From contig JAITTK010000092.1 in assembly GCA_031287135.1 (NCBI GenBank), positions 1 to 6,252 of the forward strand: a stretch of 6,252 nucleotides of DNA, given 5' to 3'. Under the pieces are notes generated by a model. That model saw only the letters and a list, made by a program, of their open reading frames with translations. It was not told where the DNA came from and made no database searches. Below are positions 1 through 4,501 of this stretch, piece by piece. The translations under genes were made by a program, and so were the position numbers. Position 1 is the stretch's first letter. Every line of letters begins with the position of its first letter. This DNA comes from Candidatus Methanoplasma reticulitermitis (GTDB lineage Archaea; Thermoplasmatota; Thermoplasmata; Methanomassiliicoccales; Methanomethylophilaceae).

Positions 1-267
1 CCAGTAGACGGGCACACCCCCCTCTTCCACCAGCGTGCCGTAAGATAGCACGGTTATGCAGAGGACGGTGCATATCAGCACGGCAACCGACATGATCATC
101 GAATAGCGATGTACGGTGCCCGAGCATCGCAGCAGCGACACAGCAGAGAAAAGGACCGCGAAACAGGACAATGCGATAACCGCTCCGTCCCGCGACCAGG
201 CTCCCAGGGCTAAAGAGACCGCGGCGATCGATATGCTTGACATGTCCCAAGCCTTTTTGGCATCCAT
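1..267 (-). CDS. Unrecognised membrane protein, N-terminal part (partial)
   Basis: An open frame enters at the left edge of the window and reads back to an ATG at 267-265, giving 89 N-terminal residues with no stop. It begins MDAKKAWDMS. Two hydrophobic stretches follow (about residues 11-24 and 28-47), separated by a short polar WSRDG turn. A third lies at about 56-78, after a basic patch (RCSGTVHRY). The last visible segment is acidic (VEEGG). This is what an integral membrane protein looks like; I do not recognise the family and infer no function. The start has a weak purine-rich site (GGACGG, three bases upstream). The frame stays open further upstream, but the alternative starts there are non-ATG and lie in low-complexity DNA. 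It is transcribed divergently from thiE and shares the 268-460 upstream region. The C-terminus lies outside the window. Confidence 0.6.
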   Translation of the reverse strand, partial: MDAKKAWDMSSISIAAVSLALGAWSRDGAVIALSCFAVLFSAVSLLRCSGTVHRYSMIMSVAVLICTVLCITVLSYGTLVEEGGVPVYW

Positions 268-337
268 GCACCGTCCTATATTCTGCCCGTATTTCTTGCT
301 TTTGTTCTGTTATGCTCAGACAAAAACCTCGGGATAT

Positions 338-359
338 CCGATCTGAACGTCAGCATCGG
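338..359 (+). other. Hairpin (inverted repeat) in the thiE upstream region
   Basis: CCGATCTGA (338-346) pairs with TCAG-C-ATCGG (350-359) around a three-base ACG loop: a nine-base-pair stem interrupted by one unpaired C at 354. It overlaps an eight-base palindrome, GGATATCC (332-339). It lies about 100 bases before the thiE start and about 20 bases before a run of six Ts. It could be an operator for a dimeric regulator, or a structured RNA if transcription begins further upstream than the TATA-like element suggests. The symmetry is seen directly; the function is unknown. Confidence 0.4.
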
Positions 360-390
360 TTCGGCCGTCATCATTCGGTTTTTTCGGAAT

Positions 391-424
391 ATGCGCGGAT
401 GCGCCATGCGGGTCCGGCGGTCCG
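391..424. repeat. Short GC-rich direct repeats before the thiE promoter
   Basis: Three copies of ATGCG occur 7-8 bases apart (391-395, 399-403, 406-410). They are followed by GGTCCG twice with a two-base spacer (411-416 and 419-424). GCGC-GGAT-GCGC (393-404) can also form a small hairpin, and TTCGGA (383-388) is the inverse complement of TCCGAA (421-426). The cluster sits directly upstream of the AT-rich TATA-like stretch, where an activator or repressor would bind. A regulatory role is inference only. Confidence 0.3.
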
Positions 425-460
425 AATAATGTTAATAGACGGGTCTGCGATTCAGGCATC

Positions 461-1090
461 ATGTTCGAACTTTGTGTAATAACCGACCGCGTACTGTCAG
501 GCGGCAGATCCGAATCAGAGGTTGCGGGACTCGCATATTCCGGCGGCGCGGACATCGTGCAACTTAGGATGAAGGGTTCAGACGGGAAGGAGATGCTCGA
601 GCAGGCCAGGGAGATAAAGAGGCTATCGGATAAATATTCCAGGTTCTTCATAGTGAACGACCGGATAGACATAGCCATACTGTCGGACGCTGATGGGGTG
701 CATTTGGGACAGTCGGATGTACCCGCGGGGTGTGCGAGAGAACTGCTCGGCGATGATAAACTGATCGGGGTCACGGTCCACAACGCAGAAGAAGCGGCCG
801 AGGCGGAATCGAACGGGGCGGATTATGTATGTGTGGGTTCGGTCTTCAGAACAGACACGAAGCGGGATGCCCGGCAGAATGTGGGACTCGACACGGTATT
901 CACGGTAAGGGAGGCTGTGGACATACCTGTACTGGCCATAGGCGGTATCAACAGAGGCAACATACAGGATGTCATACGTGCCGGTGCCGACGGGGCGGCG
1001 GTCGTATCATCGGTCGTTTCGCGGAACGACATATCCGCCGCCGCACATGAACTGAGGGACATGATACTGAAAGTAAGACCAAATATGTGA
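461..1090 (+). CDS. thiE: Thiamine-phosphate synthase ThiE
   Basis: This TIM-barrel enzyme couples HMP pyrophosphate to thiazole phosphate carboxylate or thiazole phosphate, releasing pyrophosphate and giving thiamine phosphate in the cytosol. At 209 residues it has the usual family length. Visible motifs, in order, are VITDR (6-10), QLRMK (34-38, pyrophosphate-binding Arg36 and Lys38), VNDRIDIA (65-72, Asn66 and metal-ligand Asp67), DGVHLGQSD (78-86, second metal ligand Asp86), GVTVH (103-107), GADYVCVGSVF (119-129), TDTK (131-134), AIGGIN (159-164) and GADGAAVVSS (175-184). All main substrate and metal residues are kept. Two positions differ from the common form: Met37 where QLREK has Glu, and Thr105 where GVS is usual. 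The ATG at 461 places VITDR at its normal distance from the N-terminus; the preceding AGG (454-456) is a weak ribosome site. It is the first gene of the operon, and its TGA overlaps an alternative GTG start of thiS. Confidence 0.95.
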   Translation: MFELCVITDRVLSGGRSESEVAGLAYSGGADIVQLRMKGSDGKEMLEQAREIKRLSDKYSRFFIVNDRIDIAILSDADGVHLGQSDVPAGCARELLGDDKLIGVTVHNAEEAAEAESNGADYVCVGSVFRTDTKRDARQNVGLDTVFTVREAVDIPVLAIGGINRGNIQDVIRAGADGAAVVSSVVSRNDISAAAHELRDMILKVRPNM

Positions 1091-1110
1091 AACACCATCA
1101 CGAAGCGGAT

Positions 1111-1305
1111 ATGAAAATCAATGGGAAGGAGATCGAATTGATACTGCCGATGACCCTCGGGGATTTGGTCGCGGGGTCCGGATATTGCGAGGACCGTGTT
1201 GCCGTTGAACTCAACGGCAGGATAGTCCCGAGATCCGAATATGCGAATGTCAGCCTCGATAACGGGGACTCCGTCGAAATAGTCGGTTTCGTCGGCGGTG
1301 GATGA
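1111..1305 (+). CDS. thiS: Sulfur-carrier protein ThiS
   Basis: This small ubiquitin-fold protein carries sulfur as a C-terminal thiocarboxylate for thiazole ring formation. From ATG 1111 it is 64 residues, the normal ThiS length, beginning MKINGKE. The family signature RVAVELNGRIVPRSEY spans 29-44. The protein ends in FVGGG, exposing the terminal Gly-Gly that ThiF adenylates and ThiG uses. An in-frame GTG at 1087 overlaps the thiE stop (GTGA), as happens at the thiF-thiG junction, and would add eight residues including three His. I prefer 1111 because the conserved fold starts there, but neither start has a strong ribosome site. It lies directly before thiF, its activating enzyme, and before thiG, its sulfur acceptor. 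The sulfur donor (a cysteine desulfurase or similar) is not in the window. Confidence 0.92.
   Translation: MKINGKEIELILPMTLGDLVAGSGYCEDRVAVELNGRIVPRSEYANVSLDNGDSVEIVGFVGGG
1297..1302 (+). promoter_or_regulatory. Ribosome binding site deciding the thiF start
   Basis: GGTGGA ends four bases before ATG 1307 and lies inside the last codons of thiS. It favours the ATG over the in-frame GTG at 1298, which has no purine-rich site in front of it. Confidence 0.45.
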
Positions 1306-1306
1306 T

Positions 1307-1939
1307 ATGATACCAAGCGAAGAAGAATTCGACAAAGCCCTCTGCATACGTCATGGACCGGAAGTACACGGCAAGGTGAAGAACGCGACCGTCGGGATAG
1401 CTGGGCTGGGCGGGCTGGGGTCGAACATCGCCGCCATGCTGACCAGGGCGGGGGTGTCCCATCTCGTCATAGCCGATTTCGACAGGGTCGATATAAGCAA
1501 CATAAACAGACAGAACTATTATCTCCGTCAGATAGGGTCCGTGAAGGTCGAAGCCACGGAGGAACTGCTGAAGGCCATAAACCCGTACATGACCATCGAC
1601 GGACACGATGTGAGACTGACACCATCCAATATACCGGAGATATTCAAGGGGTGTGACATAGTGTGCGAGGCCTTCGACGTGGCCTCCGAGAAGGCGATGC
1701 TCATCAACACCATCCTTGAGAAGTGCCCGGGAACAAAGATAGTATCGGGGTCGGGACTGGCCGGGTACGGAAGATCAAACGAAATCAAGACCAAGAAGCT
1801 GCTGGAGGACCTTTATATGTGCGGCGACGACACGGACATGAAGGGTGTCAAGGGAGGTCTCATGTCTCCGCGTGTGAACGTGTGCGCCGGGCATGTGGCG
1901 AATATGGTCATATCACTGCTTATGAAGGAAGAACCGTGA
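1307..1939 (+). CDS. thiF: ThiS adenylyltransferase ThiF (short form)
   Basis: This E1-like enzyme uses ATP to adenylate the C-terminal Gly of ThiS, activating it for sulfur transfer. From ATG 1307 it is 210 residues. A Rossmann fold is visible: [12 protein letters not shown] (29-40, nucleotide-binding glycine loop), [15 protein letters not shown] (55-69, acidic residues plus the NxNRQ signature), Lys80 in GSVKVEA, and [12 protein letters not shown] (120-131) with the Asp common to E1-like enzymes. SGSGLAGYG (147-155) and [19 protein letters not shown] (183-201) resemble the ThiF 'family 2' type, about 200 residues long, found in clostridial thi operons. The two CxxC pairs that bind zinc in E. 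coli ThiF are absent; Cys occurs singly at 13, 116, 120, 140, 172 and 193. ATG 1307 follows the thiS stop by one base; a GTG at 1298 would add three residues. The 3' end overlaps the thiG start by four bases. Confidence 0.9.
   Translation: MIPSEEEFDKALCIRHGPEVHGKVKNATVGIAGLGGLGSNIAAMLTRAGVSHLVIADFDRVDISNINRQNYYLRQIGSVKVEATEELLKAINPYMTIDGHDVRLTPSNIPEIFKGCDIVCEAFDVASEKAMLINTILEKCPGTKIVSGSGLAGYGRSNEIKTKKLLEDLYMCGDDTDMKGVKGGLMSPRVNVCAGHVANMVISLLMKEEP
1924..1931 (+). promoter_or_regulatory. Ribosome binding site deciding the thiG start
   Basis: GAAGGAAG lies four bases before GTG 1936, inside the end of thiF. It supports the GTG as the true thiG start, with GTGA overlapping the thiF stop, rather than the upstream in-frame ATG at 1723, which would place 71 unrelated residues in front of the conserved domain. 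Confidence 0.6.
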
Positions 1940-2709
1940 AGACGGACGGCGAATTCCGGATCGGCAAGAGGAGATTCAATTCACGGTTCATACTGGGTTC
2001 CGGGAAATTCTCGCTAAGTATGATGAAGACCGTGATGGAGAACGGGGGTATCGAGATCGCGACCCTTGCGGTCAGGAGGACCAATGCCGGTGGGGAGGAG
2101 AACATACTCGATTACATCCCGAGGGGATTGACGCTGCTGCCCAACACGTCCGGGGCGAGGAATGCTGAAGAGGCCGTGAGGATCGCCATGCTTGCAAGGG
2201 AACTCGGATGCGGGGACATGATCAAGGTGGAGATAATCAAAGATTCCAGATACCTTCTGCCGGACAACTGCGAGACGATAAAAGCCACAAAAACGCTTGC
2301 GGAGGAGGGGTTCACGGTGATGCCGTACATGATGCCTGACCTGTCCGCCGCCAGATCGATGGCGGAAGCCGGGGCGTCCGCCATAATGCCGCTCGGGTCA
2401 CCGATCGGAAGCAACAAGGGATTGCTCACCAGGGATTTCATCAAGATATTGGTGGACGAGATCGACCTCCCGGTGATCGTCGATGCGGGCATAGGAAGAC
2501 CGTCACAGGCATGCGAGGCCATGGAACTGGGCTGCGCGGCCGTCATGGCCAACACTGCCATAGCCACGGCGGGAGACATACCGATGATGGCCGGAGCCTT
2601 CAAGCTGGCGATCGAGGCCGGACGCATGGCGTTCGTCTCCAAACCGGGAAGGGTCCTTCACGAAGGCGGGGAGGCATCCAGCCCTCTGACGGGATTCCTG
2701 GGGGATTGA
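1936..2709 (+). CDS. thiG: Thiazole synthase ThiG
   Basis: ThiG builds the thiazole phosphate ring from 1-deoxy-D-xylulose 5-phosphate, dehydroglycine and ThiS thiocarboxylate. The 257-residue length from GTG 1936 is typical. Visible features are [10 protein letters not shown] (16-25), ATLAVRR (42-48), [14 protein letters not shown] (68-81), IKVEI (96-100, with Lys97 in the position of the Schiff-base lysine and Glu99 beside it), [10 protein letters not shown] (151-160), [14 protein letters not shown] (179-192, Asp183), [16 protein letters not shown] (195-210) and AIEAGR (225-230). The last groups form the phosphate-binding end of the TIM barrel. Small departures from the usual pattern are NTSGA where NTAGC is common, and PYMMPD where a TDD-like motif is common. 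It follows thiF with a GTGA overlap, and thiH starts one base after its stop. In bacteria ThiG works as a complex with ThiS or ThiH, which this order suits. Confidence 0.95.
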   Translation: MKTDGEFRIGKRRFNSRFILGSGKFSLSMMKTVMENGGIEIATLAVRRTNAGGEENILDYIPRGLTLLPNTSGARNAEEAVRIAMLARELGCGDMIKVEIIKDSRYLLPDNCETIKATKTLAEEGFTVMPYMMPDLSAARSMAEAGASAIMPLGSPIGSNKGLLTRDFIKILVDEIDLPVIVDAGIGRPSQACEAMELGCAAVMANTAIATAGDIPMMAGAFKLAIEAGRMAFVSKPGRVLHEGGEASSPLTGFLGD

Positions 2710-2710
2710 G

Positions 2711-3862
2711 ATGGTAAGGGATTTCACGGACGCCGAGTACTACTTCGGCGGCATGGAGCCGATAGAATCCAATATAATGAAAAAGACATTCTCGGCCGTT
2801 TCAGAGATGGACTTACGGTCATACAGAGGATCGGATGTCGAGAATGCGTTGGCAAAAGAGCGTCTCGATATCGATGATTTCGCATCTCTGCTGTCACCCG
2901 CCGCCGAGGCGTATCTCGAAGAAATGGCTCTGAGGGCCAGGGATGAGAAGTTCAGATATTTCGGGAACTCCGTCAGTATATTCACCCCTCTGTATGTATC
3001 GAATTACTGCGAGAACGGTTGTGTTTACTGCGGTTTCAACAGAGATAATGTTATACACAGAGCGAAATTGTCTGTCGATGACATAGAGGCCGAGATGTCC
3101 AAGATCGCCGAATCCGGCCTGACCGAGATACTGATCCTCACCGGCGAATCAAGGGAGATGTCAGACACGGACTTCATCGGGGAATGTGTGAAGGCCGCAG
3201 CCGGATATTTTCACAATGTCGGGGTCGAGGTATATCCCCTGAATGTCGGTGAGTACGGATATCTGCACGACTGCGGTGCGGACTATGTCACCGTGTTCCA
3301 GGAGACCTATGATCCCGTCAGATACGCCGAACTCCACCCCTTCGGCCCAAAAAGGATATTCTCCTATAGGTTCAATGCGCAGGAGAGGGCACTCATGGGC
3401 GGGATGAGAGGCGTCGCGTTCGGTGCCTTGCTGGGATTAGGCGATTTCCGCAGGGATGCAATGACATGCGGCATACACGCATATCTGTTGCAAAGGAAAT
3501 ATCCACACGCCGAGATATCATTGTCCCTGCCGAGGATCAGGCCGTTCTTGAACGGAAACCATTCGATCGGGACGGTCTCGGAGAGCAATCTTCTACAAAT
3601 CGCGCTGGCATACCGTATTTTCATGCCGTTCTCCGGTCAGACCATATCATCGAGGGAGAGCCCGGTCTTCAGGGACAACATAGTCGGGCTCAGCGCAACG
3701 AAGATATCCGCCGGCGTGTCCGTAGGCATAGGCGGGCATGCGAAATGTAAAAGAGGTGACGAGCAATTTGACATCTCCGACCAGAGGGATGTGGGCGAGA
3801 TCAGGAAAGCCCTGGTACGGAAGGGCTTGCAACCGGTATTCAAAGATTATGTGAGAACATGA
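2711..3862 (+). CDS. thiH: Tyrosine lyase ThiH (2-iminoacetate synthase)
   Basis: This radical-SAM enzyme cleaves L-tyrosine to p-cresol and dehydroglycine (2-iminoacetate), the glycine-derived substrate of ThiG. It is an oxygen-sensitive [4Fe-4S] protein and the anaerobic alternative to glycine oxidase ThiO. At 383 residues it matches the family. The cluster motif CENGCVYC gives Cys100, Cys104 and Cys107 (CX3CX2C). Other signatures are LILTGESRE (141-149), VEVYPLNVGEYGYL (172-185), FQETYDPVRYAELHPFGPKR (196-215), GALLGLGDFRRDA (238-250), ISSRESPVFRDN (312-323), SAGVSVGIGGH (333-343; the family usually has GGY) and the C-terminal QFDISDQRDVGEI...PVFKDY (352-380). ATG 2711 is preceded by GGGGGA at 2700-2705. 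Its stop overlaps the next start as ATGA. The closest family-level alternatives are HydG and CofH-type enzymes; position after thiG and the C-terminal motif favour ThiH. Confidence 0.95.
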   Translation: MVRDFTDAEYYFGGMEPIESNIMKKTFSAVSEMDLRSYRGSDVENALAKERLDIDDFASLLSPAAEAYLEEMALRARDEKFRYFGNSVSIFTPLYVSNYCENGCVYCGFNRDNVIHRAKLSVDDIEAEMSKIAESGLTEILILTGESREMSDTDFIGECVKAAAGYFHNVGVEVYPLNVGEYGYLHDCGADYVTVFQETYDPVRYAELHPFGPKRIFSYRFNAQERALMGGMRGVAFGALLGLGDFRRDAMTCGIHAYLLQRKYPHAEISLSLPRIRPFLNGNHSIGTVSESNLLQIALAYRIFMPFSGQTISSRESPVFRDNIVGLSATKISAGVSVGIGGHAKCKRGDEQFDISDQRDVGEIRKALVRKGLQPVFKDYVRT

Positions 3863-4467
3863 TAATCGCAATAACGGACAGGAAGATAAGTTCCAGGTCG
3901 GATTTCCTCGAACAGATCGAAGCCATTGCCGATTCGTCCCCGGACATGATAATCCTGAGGGAGAAGGACCTCTCCGAAGCTCAGTACAGATATCTGGCCG
4001 TTGAGTGCATGAGGATCTGCAGTTACCGCAATGTGGAGTTCTGCGTGAATTCTTTCATAAAGACCGCGGCGACGATAGGCAGCGGACGCATTCAGATATC
4101 ATTGGATTCGTTCATCGGGAACAGAGAGGCATTGGCGGATTTCGAAGAGATTTGGGTGTCCGTGCACTCCGTCGGCGATGCGGCGGAAGCGGAGAGGCTG
4201 GGAGCAACCCATCTGATCTACGGGAATGTCTATGAGACGTCATGCAAACCCGGAGCCGAAGGCAGAGGGACGGAAGAGCTGAGGAAGGTCTGTGAGACAG
4301 TAGGCATACCGGTCTTCGCCGTCGGAGGGATCAATGCGGATAATGTAACGGACGCGATGGATGCTGGTTGCAGGGGAGTGTGTGTAAGAAGTCTGCTGAT
4401 GGGCGCAAAGGACCCTTCAGCGGTCATGAGCGACATGAGGATGGCGGAAAACGATATCGAAAAATGA
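3859..4467 (+). CDS. TenI-like thiazole tautomerase / diverged ThiE homologue
   Basis: This is a second TIM-barrel protein of the ThiE/TenI superfamily, 202 residues, starting at an ATG that overlaps the thiH stop by four bases. It keeps AITDR (4-8), ILREKD (32-37), VSVHS (100-104), PVFAVGGIN (151-159) and CRGVCVRSLL (171-180). The synthase metal and substrate sites are altered: VNS (63-65) replaces the VND motif, so the first Asp ligand is Ser65, and QISLDS (79-84) replaces HLGQxD. YGNVYETSCKPGAEGRG (121-137) resembles the TenI pattern rather than the TxTK of ThiE. I therefore favour a TenI-type role, tautomerising the ThiG product before ThiE uses it. Asn123 stands where I recall the catalytic His of Bacillus TenI (GHVFET), so activity is uncertain. 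It may instead be a ThiE variant or a non-catalytic partner. It closes the operon. Confidence 0.75.
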   Translation: MIIAITDRKISSRSDFLEQIEAIADSSPDMIILREKDLSEAQYRYLAVECMRICSYRNVEFCVNSFIKTAATIGSGRIQISLDSFIGNREALADFEEIWVSVHSVGDAAEAERLGATHLIYGNVYETSCKPGAEGRGTEELRKVCETVGIPVFAVGGINADNVTDAMDAGCRGVCVRSLLMGAKDPSAVMSDMRMAENDIEK

Positions 4468-4474
4468 TTGAGAT

Positions 4475-4501
4475 GCCCGATCACTCGGGCGGTTTTGAAC
4501 C
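4475..4501. terminator. Convergent terminator-like hairpin
   Basis: GCCCGA (4475-4480) and TCGGGC (4485-4490) form a perfect six-base-pair stem with a TCAC loop, followed on the + strand by GGTTTTG. A second small inverted repeat, GGTT-TTG-AACC, spans 4491-4501. The hairpin starts eight bases after the operon's last stop codon and covers the stop codon of the opposing transporter gene, whose transcript would then read through a five-T run (complement of 4460-4464). It could end transcription from both sides. If the organism is an archaeon, hairpin termination is not the canonical mechanism and the T runs may matter more. Confidence 0.5.

Larger units (their letters stand above)
268..460. promoter_or_regulatory. 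Divergent intergenic/promoter region upstream of thiE
   Basis: These 193 bases separate the divergent starts of the membrane-protein gene and thiE, so both promoters should lie here. On the + strand the AT-rich stretch 424-437 (AATAATGTTAATAG) is the best TATA-like element. Its TTAATA core sits about 25 bases before the thiE ATG, which would give a leaderless or nearly leaderless transcript. That agrees with the weak AGG (454-456) as the only Shine-Dalgarno candidate. The region also holds a hairpin (338-359), a six-T run (379-384), three ATGCG words (391-410) and a GGTCCG direct repeat (411-416, 419-424). For the - strand gene, AGAAATAC (295-288 read backwards) is a possible but weak TATA element. 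No TPP-riboswitch core is visible. Promoter assignments are inference from position and composition. Confidence 0.45.

Noticed and set aside
116..346. Short + strand frames upstream of thiE (116-346 and 237-479)
   Set aside because: The first is mostly antisense to the better-supported membrane-protein frame. The second overlaps the thiE start and has no recognisable motif or ribosome site.
268..460. TPP riboswitch upstream of thiE
   Set aside because: Neither the CTGAGA core nor the GATCTGGATAATGCCAGCG-like box is present. The nearest match is CTGAGC on the opposite strand at 314-319, without the second half.
316..783. 155-codon - strand open frame covering the thiE start
   Set aside because: The product is Ser/Pro-rich without a motif, and the region is explained by thiE and its promoter.
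1723..1935. 71-residue N-terminal extension of ThiG from an upstream in-frame ATG
   Set aside because: It lies wholly inside thiF, is unlike any ThiG N-terminus, and GTG 1936 has a ribosome site and gives the normal family length.
2112..2642. 176-codon - strand open frame inside thiG
   Set aside because: It is a shadow of strongly conserved thiG sequence, with low-complexity composition typical of antisense frames.
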